From Paracidovorax cattleyae (lineage in GTDB: Bacteria; Pseudomonadota; Gammaproteobacteria; Burkholderiales; Burkholderiaceae_C): 64,000 nucleotides of DNA. Location: NCBI RefSeq assembly GCF_900104515.1, contig NZ_FNJL01000013.1, positions 1 through 64,000 on the forward strand, written 5' to 3'. The translations under genes were made by a program, and so were the position numbers. Shown here piece after piece: positions 1-7,966 of this stretch (positions within the stretch are counted from its first letter, which is position 1; each line of letters opens with the position of its first letter). Under the pieces are notes generated by a model. It did not search any database. It saw only the letters and a program-made list of their open reading frames with translations, and was not told the DNA's origin.

Positions 1-273
1 CCGGATGATGGAGCGCAGGTCCGAGACCATTGCCTCGAAGCAACCCGCATCCAGCCAGCGACGGCTCTGCTGGTAGACCGCCTCCCAAGGCGGCAAATCG
101 TTGGGCAGCATCCGCCAGGGCGCTCCCGCGCGCACCAGCCAGCGCAGGGCATTGAAGACCTCTCGCAGATCGTGTCCACGCTGAGGTGCGTGCGGGTCCA
201 TCAGGGTCAGGTATGGCGCAGCGAAGCTCCATTCTTCGTCGCTGACGTCTGTCGGGTAGGGCTTGCGGGGCAT
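1..273 (-). CDS. IS5-family transposase, N-terminal part (cut by window edge)
   Basis: The 91 codons present start with an ATG at 273 and run off the left edge, so the gene is partial. The translation opens MPRKPYPTDVSDEEW and continues with GHDLREVFNALRWL and GAPWRMLP. This is the typical N-terminal domain (DUF4096-like) of IS5/IS427-group transposases, which carry out cut-and-paste transposition. The catalytic DDE residues lie beyond the window, so I cannot say whether the element is intact. The reading frame is open throughout what is visible. Family assignment is from motif memory; the exact IS name is unknown. Confidence 0.85.
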   Translation of the reverse strand, partial: MPRKPYPTDVSDEEWSFAAPYLTLMDPHAPQRGHDLREVFNALRWLVRAGAPWRMLPNDLPPWEAVYQQSRRWLDAGCFEAMVSDLRSIIR

Positions 274-327
274 TTGCAAACTCTACCTCCCGCATCGCAC
301 TCATGAAGCAAAGTTCATAACACGCTC
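1..327 (-). mobile_element. IS5/IS427-like insertion sequence, right-hand end
   Basis: Outside the transposase start the sequence read on the minus strand begins GAGCGTGTTATGAAC at position 327 and is flanked by TA at 328-329. IS427-group elements commonly end in GAG-type inverted repeats next to a short TA-containing target duplication. I therefore place the element end at 327. The other end is outside the window, so the inverted repeat cannot be confirmed. Confidence 0.55.
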
Positions 328-493
328 TAGGGCGAGTCGCCCGCCGCTCCCGTGGCGGCCGGCCGCGGACCGCCCGCCAAGGCCTCGGAACGGGATGCGT
401 GAAACGGGCGGTTTCAATGCCCCGGAGAAACCCGCTTATGCTGGCGCGGCCTCCGAGATAATCCCCATGGCCATGGAACTTCGGCCCGGGAGG

Positions 494-524
494 CGCTGTA
501 TAAAAAATTATTTCTGCGTCAGAA
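494..524 (+). promoter_or_regulatory. Candidate promoter and operator of the AraC-type gene
   Basis: The leader before the ATG at 535 is much more AT-rich than its surroundings. It holds a TATAAA box at 499-504 and, downstream of it, a small dyad TTCTG-cgt-CAGAA at 512-524. The heptamer ATTATTT also occurs twice, on either side of the dyad. No convincing -35 box was found. The layout would suit autoregulation, but this is inference. Confidence 0.35.
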
Positions 525-534
525 GATTATTTTC

Positions 535-1425
535 ATGTTTGACTCGACCTTGAAACTTGCGGATCCGGAGGATGTCCCCGGCGCGCTGAAATCGGCGGGC
601 GCCGAAATCATCCGTTCCGTCGCCCTTCCCTCGGGCATCGTGCTGTCCGAGTGGAGCTGCCACAACACCCTGACCGACTACAAGAGCGCTTCCGAGAACG
701 TCCTCAGCATTTACCTCTCCGGCGGGGAAAACTGCAGCCAGATGCGCCAGCAGCAGATCGTGCGCAGCGGGTTCGAAAATGCCACCTGCCTTTTCCCCAA
801 AGGCGGCGGTGAATCGCGGTGGCGGATCACGGGGCGGCTCAATTTCCTGCATATCTATTTCGATCCGGAAAGGTTCGGCCCCGCGATGCAGCAATCGCTG
901 CGGCAGCCCCCCGAGGCCTGCCGGTTCCGCGAGGTCTTCCAGGAGGCCTCGCCCGTGATCGGCTCGGCGGCGCGCAGCATTGCGCTCACCGACTGGAACG
1001 ACACCGGGCTGTCCACGGGCATCGAGGGGCTCACGAGCTGGATCATCCTGCATGCGATCCGCGACTACGCCGTGCCCGGCCTGGAGAAGACGGAGACCCG
1101 CGGCAGGTTCTCGGCGCGCCATGCCCGCCTGCTGCGGGATTACCTGGACGCGCACCTCGGCGCATCGGTGCAGCTCGACGACCTGGCCGGGCTGGTCAAC
1201 CTGAGCCGCTACCACTTCCTGCGCAAGTTCAAGAGCACCTTCGGGCAATCGCCGCACGCCTTCCCGACCGAACTGCGCATGGCGCGCGCCCACGACATGC
1301 TGCAGAACACCACGCAGAAGATCGCGTCGGTGGCCTTTGAGTGCGGCTACAGCCAGCAAAGCCACTTCACCGCCGCCTTCCGGCGCTGCTATGGCTACCC
1401 ACCCAGCGCGGTCCGGCGGCGTTGA
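535..1425 (+). CDS. AraC-family transcriptional regulator
   Basis: A 296-residue protein. Residues about 190-296 form the AraC double helix-turn-helix domain, with LDDLAGLVNLSRYHFLRKFK as the first helix-turn-helix and IASVAFECGYSQQSHFTAAFRR as the second. The N-terminal 180 residues look like a cupin-type effector domain (for example YLSGGENCSQMRQQ). The effector cannot be read from the sequence. The gene converges on the tRNA deacylase gene, with 19 bp between the stops, and sits between an IS end and the putative biosynthetic operon, so it may be its local regulator; that is inference from position only. The Shine-Dalgarno is weak (AGAAG). Confidence 0.85.
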   Translation: MFDSTLKLADPEDVPGALKSAGAEIIRSVALPSGIVLSEWSCHNTLTDYKSASENVLSIYLSGGENCSQMRQQQIVRSGFENATCLFPKGGGESRWRITGRLNFLHIYFDPERFGPAMQQSLRQPPEACRFREVFQEASPVIGSAARSIALTDWNDTGLSTGIEGLTSWIILHAIRDYAVPGLEKTETRGRFSARHARLLRDYLDAHLGASVQLDDLAGLVNLSRYHFLRKFKSTFGQSPHAFPTELRMARAHDMLQNTTQKIASVAFECGYSQQSHFTAAFRRCYGYPPSAVRRR

Positions 1426-1444
1426 CGATCAGGGCCTGCTGGCG

Positions 1445-2401
1445 TTATGCCGCCGCCCGGATCGCCTCGGCAACGCCCGGCGCCCTGAGCTTGCGGTGCG
1501 ACAGCGCCGGCACGCCGAGCTCGGAGGCGAGTGCGCGCACTTGTGCCTTGAAGCCGGCCTTGAGGTTGTCGTGGAAGACCACCGCATCCACCCCTCCGGC
1601 GATCGAGCGGGCGCAGGCCAGCATGTCCGGCAGGCGGCCGTCCGTGTCGTAGCCATGTGCCACCAGCCAGTGGTTGGGCAGCACGTGGGACAGCGCCAGG
1701 CCTTCCGTGGCCCCGAATTCACGCAGCGGCTGGGTGAATCCCGGCTCGAAATGCACGCCCCCCACGCACAGCAACGACACCGCGGCGGCCTCCCATCCGG
1801 ATGCGCAGAGCGCCACCAGGGCGCGCGCGAGCACATCGGCCGCGGCAGGATCGGACCATGCCTCGGGCGTGCTGCCGATCTCCAGGTCGATGACCGAGGG
1901 CCTCAGCTCCGAGAGCAGCCTGCCCGGCTGGCCGCGGTAGAGCGGCCCGGACCAGTGCGTGGCCTCCATCCAGGTGGCATAGGCGTCCAGCCCGGCGCGC
2001 TGCCGTTCCGCCTCCACGCACAGGAACAGGGCCCGCGTGAGGGCGGGATCGACCGGGCTGAAGCACCCGCTGTCCATGTCCCCGGTCGTCTGCACGGTGA
2101 AGATGCGATCGGGCGCGTTCCGTCCCTCGTGCCAGTTGACCACGACCACCGCATCGGCGTCGCCGAACCGTTCGTTGACGAGGGGTGCATACCGCACGTA
2201 GTCGTGGCTCAACACCTCTTCGAGCTGCAGCAGGTGGCACCGCGTCTCTCCGATGGCGGCCGACAGCACGGGATGCCCATCGACGTGCCCTGCCCCGTCG
2301 TCCTGCCAGGGAATGCCGGACGACAGCAGGCGGCCGAGGACATGCGACGCGACCGGATCCTTGAGGGGATCGGTACAGAAGGCCAGCACGAGGTGTCTCA
2401 T
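1445..2401 (-). CDS. dtdA: D-aminoacyl-tRNA deacylase, archaeal/plant DTD2 (GEK1/DtdA) type
   Basis: A 318-residue protein of the family that hydrolyses D-amino acids, and in plants other aberrant acyl groups, from tRNA. Family-like blocks are ATHWSGP near residues 147-152, LEIGSTPEAWSDPAAA at about 173-188, GGVHFEPGF at 214-222 and SHVLPNHW at 238-245. The start MRHLVLAF at 2401 was chosen because the homologous fold begins there; an in-frame ATG five codons upstream also exists. It is the last gene of the five-gene minus-strand operon, 58 bp after the formyltransferase stop. Bacteria normally use the unrelated Dtd1 fold, so a DTD2-type enzyme here is unusual and suggests transfer or a special role. 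It could protect the translation machinery from an amino acid made by the operon (inference). Confidence 0.8.
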   Translation of the reverse strand: MRHLVLAFCTDPLKDPVASHVLGRLLSSGIPWQDDGAGHVDGHPVLSAAIGETRCHLLQLEEVLSHDYVRYAPLVNERFGDADAVVVVNWHEGRNAPDRIFTVQTTGDMDSGCFSPVDPALTRALFLCVEAERQRAGLDAYATWMEATHWSGPLYRGQPGRLLSELRPSVIDLEIGSTPEAWSDPAAADVLARALVALCASGWEAAAVSLLCVGGVHFEPGFTQPLREFGATEGLALSHVLPNHWLVAHGYDTDGRLPDMLACARSIAGGVDAVVFHDNLKAGFKAQVRALASELGVPALSHRKLRAPGVAEAIRAAA

Positions 2402-2459
2402 GCGTTTGCCTCCCATGCGGCCGCGGCCCATGGCATGGAGAGGATCCGGAAGCCTTTCC

Positions 2460-3278
2460 TCATCGGACGGGCTCCTTGCCGGCGCCACGCACCACCGGCC
2501 GGCGGCGCCATCCACGGCCCAGGCGGTGGGCCAGCTCGACGATCGGGCCGCGGTCCCGCATCCGGTAGAGCCGGCCCCGGGCCTCCTGTGGCGTGCTGTC
2601 CCAGGCGGACACATCGGGTGTGCGGCGCAGGCGGGCGACGAGGTGATCGATGGCCGCCTTCTCCGCCCGGGAGTACAGCGTCTCGGAGTTGTCGCCTTCG
2701 GCGGGCTGGACGCAGTGCCGGCTGACGATGTCACCGGCATCGAGGCCGGCGGAGACGCGGTGGATGGTGGTGCCGAGCCGGTCGTGCCGCCCTTCGTGGA
2801 GCGCGAAGAAGAAGCAGTGGTTGCCCTTGTAGTCCGGCAGGTAGCCGCCGTGGATGTTGAGGATGCGGCCTGCGGGAATGGCGGAGAGCACGGCATCCCC
2901 GATCTTCTTCGTGCCCATGACGATATAGGCGTCCGACACCCCGCCGCGCAGGATCTGCCCCACGAGGGGATCGTTGATGGACGGGGTGTCGTGGAACTCC
3001 GCGTCCGGCTCCTGGCTCAGCGCTGTCCAGCTGCGCGGCCCCTGCGTGCGGGCGAAAAACCGCTTCCGGTAGGCCTCATAGCCGAACAGCCTGCGGCGCA
3101 GGCCGTGGTAGAGCGTCCAGAGATAGGAGCGGTAGTGGCCGTTGCGGCGCAGCGAGGCGGCTTGGTCGTGTCCAGACTCCACAATGACCCGCAGGCTGCC
3201 GAACGCCTTCAGCAATTCGGCGGCCAGATAGAGGTGGTGCGGACCATCGGAACAGAGCAATGTGACGCGGGGCATCAT
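2460..3278 (-). CDS. Formyltransferase-family protein (stand-alone)
   Basis: A 272-residue protein with the formyltransferase N-domain fold, which normally moves a formyl group from 10-formyltetrahydrofolate to an amine. The catalytic triad can be placed as Asn141 and His143 in NIHGGYLPDYKG and Asp180 in GLDAGDIV. The loop reads HGGYLP where Met-tRNA formyltransferases have HPSLLP, so the substrate is probably not Met-tRNA, and the C-terminal OB domain of Fmt is missing. The start at 3278 follows an AGGAGG with a 5-base gap, and its ATG overlaps the stop of the upstream fusion gene (ATGA), implying coupled translation. In context it likely formylates an amine of the operon's product. Confidence 0.8.
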   Translation of the reverse strand: MMPRVTLLCSDGPHHLYLAAELLKAFGSLRVIVESGHDQAASLRRNGHYRSYLWTLYHGLRRRLFGYEAYRKRFFARTQGPRSWTALSQEPDAEFHDTPSINDPLVGQILRGGVSDAYIVMGTKKIGDAVLSAIPAGRILNIHGGYLPDYKGNHCFFFALHEGRHDRLGTTIHRVSAGLDAGDIVSRHCVQPAEGDNSETLYSRAEKAAIDHLVARLRRTPDVSAWDSTPQEARGRLYRMRDRGPIVELAHRLGRGWRRRPVVRGAGKEPVR

Positions 3279-5848
3279 CGGATCCTCCTGAAACGGGTGT
3301 CGAGTTCGCGGCGGGACGCTTCGAAGCGCGCTGCCGCGGCGAGTTGGCGAAGACCGCAGCGGCGCAGCCGGCCGTGCAGTCCGGCGATGGCCTCGCGCGT
3401 GGACGAGGCCGCGGGACCGCCGCCGGAGCCCAGGCGGTCGAACGGCTGCCCGTGCTCCAGTTCGATCCGCAGTTGCGCCAGCAGCCCGGAAGCCCGTGCC
3501 GCCAATGGGCCGGAGTCCTCCGCGGGAGCCTGCGCGAGAAGGTGGCCCACAGCCGTGTGTGCCTCCCGGAAGGAAGCACGCCCTTCCTGGACCAGGGCCT
3601 CGGCGGCGAGCGTGGCATGCGCGTCCCCGGCGCCGAGCGCGCGGCGTATGGCGGGTTCGTCGAAACGCATGCCGGCAATGGCATACGTGGCCACGGTGCA
3701 CATGTCGCCCAGGCTTCCCGCGAGGTCCGCAATGGACTCCACGGCGCAGCGGCTGGCCTGGTAGGAATTGCCGGTGGGCAGGTGCGACAGCGAGGACAGC
3801 ATGCCGGCGAACTGCCCGGCATGGCGGTCATGGTGCAGCCGCAGCCATTCCAGCAGGTAGGGGTTGCGCTTCTGCGGCATGTTCGACGAACCGCCGTACA
3901 TGGCTTCCGGCAGCCGGACGAATCCCGTTTCCCGCATCGTCCAGAGCTGCAGGTCGATGGCGAGCCGGTTCAGGTGGCCGCTCAGTTCGATGAACAGGTA
4001 GGCGCAGCGCAATGCCGGCGTCTTGTCGCTGATCGCGGCCAGGGAATTGGACGGCCCGCGCACGCAACCCAGCAGGCGGGCCGTTTCATGGGTGATCGTG
4101 CGGAAGGTCGTGCCTGCGCCCGCGCATGCGCCGAGCGGCGAGGTGTCCAGGCCGTCCTGCAGCGACGACAGCGTCTCCATCGTTCCCAGCACGGCGGTGG
4201 CCTGGGCCGAGAGATAGTGTCCCGCTGTGCCGGGCATCGCCACCTGGTACTGGCTATGGATGGGCAATATGGTTTCCACCGTGGCTTCGGCGCGCTCCAG
4301 CAACGCCTTGCCGAGCCGCAGGGAACGGTCCAGGGTGCCCGCGATGGCCCGCCGGAGCGTCAGCAGCAGGTGCGTCGCATTGATGTCATTGCGCGAACGC
4401 GCGGCCTGGACCATACCGCCCGTGGCCTCCCCGCACCGGTCGATGACGTAGTGCTCGTAGTCGAAGTAGTCGCCGCGGCCGGAGGCATGGGCACGCAGGA
4501 GCTCCGGCTCCGCCTCCGCCGCCAGCACCGCATCCCGAAGCTGGCGGAATTGCCCGGCAGACAGGATGCCCTGGCTGCGCAGCATCAGCAGGTGGGCTTT
4601 CTCGATCAGGAAAAGGCTGCCCGCCAGGCTGCCGGGCCGGAATGCGCTGCGCTCGCCCAGCGCGATGCTGCGGACCGTGGCCGCGTCCGGCGGGGGAACC
4701 TCCGGTGGCGCGTAGAGCACCTGCGAACGGTTGCGCAGCATCAGCGCTGCGCGCAACGCCGACAACGCCGTGCGGCCGCCGGCGATCACGTAGCCGGCAC
4801 GGTCCGAGAAATCGAAACGGCCCTGGTTGGTGCCGCCGTCCTGGAACGCGCCGGCATCGGCGGCGCCTTCCGGAAAATCGATGCCCAGGTAGCGGCGCCC
4901 GACATCGGGGACGATGAAGGCGACGGCGGCATGCAGGGCGGGCTCGGGCACGGCGAACTGGCTGCGCCCGGCCAGGTGACTGCGCACATACAGGTCGGCG
5001 ACGGACCAGCCGAAGGCGTATTCCAGCAGCCGCGGGATCATGCCGCCCGCGAGCCGGGCATTGATCTCGATGACCGTGGCTGCATCGCCCTGGAGCTTCA
5101 CCTCGGTGTGCGCGGGCCCGAAGGCGTAGCCGACCGCGTCGAGGGCACGGGTGACGGTCTCCACGATCCTGCGGTTCGCGTCCGGCCCGATGTCCGCCGG
5201 GAGCACGTGCGCAAGTTCGAGGAAGTACGGGGGCCGCGTCACGTATTTGCGCGTGACCGCCAGCACGTGGTGCCCGGCGCCATCGCTGAAGGTTTCCACC
5301 GAGAACTCGGTGCCTTCCACGAAGCGCTGGGCAATCCAGGGCCCATCCTGCGCATCGGGCATGCCACGGGCGTCGGTCACGAGCCGCACGCCGATGCTCC
5401 CCGTGCCCTGCCTCGGCTTGACGATCGCGGGAAACCCGATGCCCATGTCCATGTCCGCGGCGCGGCGGACCTCGCGTGTCGCCGGATACGGCACGCCGCG
5501 GGCCTGCAGCACCTCCCCGAGCCGCAGCTTGTCACGGCACAGCGCAATCGCGGCGGAAGGGTTGCAGGGCAGGCCCAGCCGCTCCGACAGGTGCGCGGCG
5601 ATCTCGATGAAGCCGTCGCTCGTGGAGGCGACATAGCGGATGGCGCCGATGCCGGACACGGCCTGCGCCAGCGCATCGAGCGACCGCGTATCGCAGGCGA
5701 TGGTGGCCAGCCCGGCCGGCAGCCGGCCGGCGAACCCATAGCGGGACGGGTCCCGGACCAGCCAGTAGACCGCGTCGTACCGGCATGAGGCTTCCAGCAG
5801 CCGGTGGCCGAAGCCGGTGGTGTTGGACTCGATATAGACGATCGCCAT
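3275..5848 (-). CDS. ATP-grasp / argininosuccinate-lyase-like fusion protein
   Basis: An 857-residue two-domain protein. Residues about 1-400 are an ATP-grasp ligase: KPRQGTGSIGV at 144-154 is the nucleotide loop and EINARLAGG at 261-269 the metal-binding strand. Residues about 410-857 match the argininosuccinate lyase/fumarase superfamily, with ARSRND near 483-488 and the signature GSSNMPQKRNP at 653-663. The usual THLQ histidine box appears as SQYQ at 532-535, so the general acid/base residue may differ from true lyases. ATP-grasp enzymes join a carboxylate to an amine; the lyase domain would release fumarate from an aspartate adduct. Fusion suggests channelling. It follows the PLP enzyme by 3 bp and overlaps the formyltransferase by ATGA. 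The real substrates are unknown. Confidence 0.82.
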   Translation of the reverse strand: MAIVYIESNTTGFGHRLLEASCRYDAVYWLVRDPSRYGFAGRLPAGLATIACDTRSLDALAQAVSGIGAIRYVASTSDGFIEIAAHLSERLGLPCNPSAAIALCRDKLRLGEVLQARGVPYPATREVRRAADMDMGIGFPAIVKPRQGTGSIGVRLVTDARGMPDAQDGPWIAQRFVEGTEFSVETFSDGAGHHVLAVTRKYVTRPPYFLELAHVLPADIGPDANRRIVETVTRALDAVGYAFGPAHTEVKLQGDAATVIEINARLAGGMIPRLLEYAFGWSVADLYVRSHLAGRSQFAVPEPALHAAVAFIVPDVGRRYLGIDFPEGAADAGAFQDGGTNQGRFDFSDRAGYVIAGGRTALSALRAALMLRNRSQVLYAPPEVPPPDAATVRSIALGERSAFRPGSLAGSLFLIEKAHLLMLRSQGILSAGQFRQLRDAVLAAEAEPELLRAHASGRGDYFDYEHYVIDRCGEATGGMVQAARSRNDINATHLLLTLRRAIAGTLDRSLRLGKALLERAEATVETILPIHSQYQVAMPGTAGHYLSAQATAVLGTMETLSSLQDGLDTSPLGACAGAGTTFRTITHETARLLGCVRGPSNSLAAISDKTPALRCAYLFIELSGHLNRLAIDLQLWTMRETGFVRLPEAMYGGSSNMPQKRNPYLLEWLRLHHDRHAGQFAGMLSSLSHLPTGNSYQASRCAVESIADLAGSLGDMCTVATYAIAGMRFDEPAIRRALGAGDAHATLAAEALVQEGRASFREAHTAVGHLLAQAPAEDSGPLAARASGLLAQLRIELEHGQPFDRLGSGGGPAASSTREAIAGLHGRLRRCGLRQLAAAARFEASRRELDTRFRRIR

Positions 5849-5851
5849 GGC

Positions 5852-6856
5852 TCAGCCGAACGCGTGGATCTCGGAACGGTTCCATGCCATGCAGGCCCAG
5901 TCGCTGCCCGCCTTTTCCGACCGGGGATGCCGGACCTGGACCGGCCGGACCCCGAAGCAGTCCGAACGCGGGGAATCGCCGGCATAGGTGGTGTCCACGT
6001 AGCGGGACCCGTCGTCCGGGCTCACGAAGACGATGGGCGTGGATGGGTACTGCGCCTGCAGGCTTCCGGCGACGGCATAGGCCGCCCCCGTGGTGGGCCC
6101 CCGGAAATGGCCCGTGGTCTGGTAGAGGTGGCGGGTGTAATGGTCGGCCAGGGGAGCGCTGATCCAGTGGACGTGGTCGAACATCGCGTGCTTCAGGTTG
6201 CCCGGCATCACGGTGTTGCCCAGCCCCCGCAGCGGGCGCGGGCCGTCGGGCTGGCCGAACAGGATGCTGTTGAACGTGTCCACCCCGACCAGCGTGCAGT
6301 CGGCACCGGCCGCGCGCAGCGCACCGGCGATGCCGCAGCTCGAGCCTCCGGAGCCCACCGGCGCCACGAGGACGACCGAGCTGCCGACCAGATCGCGCAG
6401 CTGGTGTCCGATGTCCTGGTAGGCGAGCGAGTTGTCCTCGTTGTCGTACTGCCGGCACCAGAACGACCCGGGTTCGGACTCCAGGATCTCGTGGAGCCTG
6501 TCCAGCCGGGCCTTCTGGTAGCCCTGGCAGCCTTTCTTGTCGGTGACGATCTCCACGCGCCCGCCCAGCATCTCGAGCTGGCGCCGGTAGCTGTCGTCGA
6601 TCGCCGGGTCGCTGATCGCGATGAAGCGCGACTTCATGCGGTTGCAGACCATGGCCATGCCGAATGCGAAATTTCCGCTGGAGGTCTCGATGACGCTTCC
6701 GCCAGGCTTCAGGTCGCCTCGGGCGATCGCCTTGTGGATGATGAAGTGCGCGGGCACGATCTTCATCGCCTTGAACGCCAGCATGTGCATTCCCTCGTCC
6801 AGGGGAAAGACGACGGCGTCGCGCATGGCATCGAGGGGGGATTCGTAACGGAGCAT
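5852..6856 (-). CDS. PLP-dependent cysteine synthase-like enzyme (beta-replacement)
   Basis: A 334-residue protein of the fold-type II PLP family. SSGNFA at 59-64 matches the substrate loop SSGNTG, and GSGGSSCGIAG matches the phosphate-binding glycine loop. Aligning the LKPGG segment to cysteine synthase places Lys32 (in AMKIVPAH) at the Schiff-base lysine, but the usual NPxGSxKDR context is lost. Such enzymes replace a beta leaving group, for example phosphate, with a nucleophile. With a threonine-kinase-like neighbour 7 bp upstream and a lyase-like domain downstream, aspartate addition to O-phosphothreonine is the simplest reading. This would be related in logic to SbnA and to the diaminobutyrate enzymes of peptide antibiotic clusters. 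The start is ATG at 6856. Confidence 0.78.
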   Translation of the reverse strand: MLRYESPLDAMRDAVVFPLDEGMHMLAFKAMKIVPAHFIIHKAIARGDLKPGGSVIETSSGNFAFGMAMVCNRMKSRFIAISDPAIDDSYRRQLEMLGGRVEIVTDKKGCQGYQKARLDRLHEILESEPGSFWCRQYDNEDNSLAYQDIGHQLRDLVGSSVVLVAPVGSGGSSCGIAGALRAAGADCTLVGVDTFNSILFGQPDGPRPLRGLGNTVMPGNLKHAMFDHVHWISAPLADHYTRHLYQTTGHFRGPTTGAAYAVAGSLQAQYPSTPIVFVSPDDGSRYVDTTYAGDSPRSDCFGVRPVQVRHPRSEKAGSDWACMAWNRSEIHAFG

Positions 6857-6863
6857 CGGCGAT

Positions 6864-7763
6864 CTAGGCGGTGGTGTAGAGGTGGGTGGAGATGTCGAGG
6901 GCCTGCAGCCGCTTCTGGGCGTGGAAGGCTTTCGCGGCGCACTCGGGATCGCGCGCGCCGTAGAGCAGGCCGATGTAGGTGCCCGAATGCGCGGCCACCA
7001 TGCCCAGGGCATCGGTCTCTTCGCGCAGGGCGCGGAGCTGGCCGGTGTGCGGGTGGGGGTTGAAGGCCTGCGAGATCTCGCAGCTGCGCGTCGCGACCTC
7101 TCCGATCCTGCGCAGATCCGAGGAGCGGGCGGCGGCCTTCATGTCGTCGAGCAGCGCGTGGTACTCGGAGCACAGGGCGCTGGACACAGCGCATCGCGTC
7201 CGGTTGAATTCGATCGTGTCGCATTCGCCGCCGCGGTCGGTCCCCACGATCATGAGTTCGGGCGTCTCGCCCAGTTGCTCGTCGAGCTTCACCTCCCGGT
7301 GGTAGAAGGAGACGATGCCGTCGTACATCACCCCGTCGGTGGGCTCGATGCCACGGAGGATGGACTCGATGGTTTCGGTCCCCGGTTCGTGCCCGTGCGC
7401 GCGCGCCGTCGCCCGGATGACGGCCACCATGTCGGCGGAAGAGCTCGCGAGCCCCTTGCCTGCCGGAAAGACCGACTGGAAATGCAGACGGCCACCCGGC
7501 GGCAGGCCGTGCAGGCGCAGATAGTCCTGCGCGGCACGGCAGGCCTTGGTGCGGCAGGCGATGTTGCAGACCACCGCCGGCCCGTCCGTCACCTGGAACT
7601 CGACGATGGACATGAGATTGACCGGCAGGGTCACCAGGAAGTGCCGGCCGCCCGGCAACACCCCCTGCATGAGCTCGCCGAACGTGCCCCGGCACTGGCC
7701 GGTGGCCCGCAGCGGCGGCCATGCAGTGGACTGAAGCGCTTCTCCTCGTTCTTCCCGAACCAT
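6864..7763 (-). CDS. GHMP kinase, PduX-like (putative L-threonine kinase)
   Basis: A 299-residue GHMP kinase. GTFGELMQG near residue 27 and PVNLMSIVE follow the PduX pattern (ASCGELIQG, PVDWYSTVE). The ATP loop reads PAGKGLASSSADM, and IEPTDGVMY and AAHSGTYIGLLYG match PduX blocks. PduX phosphorylates L-threonine in cobamide synthesis; no cobamide gene is near, so the phosphothreonine is more likely consumed by the PLP enzyme 7 bp downstream. It is the first gene of the operon. AAGGATC lies 5 bases before the ATG at 7763. Threonine as substrate is inferred from similarity; homoserine is an alternative. Confidence 0.78.
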   Translation of the reverse strand: MVREERGEALQSTAWPPLRATGQCRGTFGELMQGVLPGGRHFLVTLPVNLMSIVEFQVTDGPAVVCNIACRTKACRAAQDYLRLHGLPPGGRLHFQSVFPAGKGLASSSADMVAVIRATARAHGHEPGTETIESILRGIEPTDGVMYDGIVSFYHREVKLDEQLGETPELMIVGTDRGGECDTIEFNRTRCAVSSALCSEYHALLDDMKAAARSSDLRRIGEVATRSCEISQAFNPHPHTGQLRALREETDALGMVAAHSGTYIGLLYGARDPECAAKAFHAQKRLQALDISTHLYTTA

Positions 7764-7966
7764 GTTGATCCTTGTCGTGCGGGCTCCCGGTCCCCTTGGC
7801 CAACAAGGCTAAACGCCGGGTGATGGTATTTTTTTCCAAAGATTGCTCAGTCATGTCGAGAAATTGCTGCGCTCCGGCGCTCTTGCGGCAGGCCCCCGCC
7901 CGGCGTACATTGGGGCCGTTGGCCAATCGTCTCCACCCGCCTTCGCGGGCCGATGGGCACGAGGAA

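Noticed and set aside
7700-7853. Upstream frame starting [14 protein letters not shown] overlapping the GHMP kinase start
   Set aside because: It has an AT-rich start but soon becomes Arg/Ser/His-rich, overlaps the kinase out of frame and has no Shine-Dalgarno. A leader peptide cannot be excluded but is not supported.
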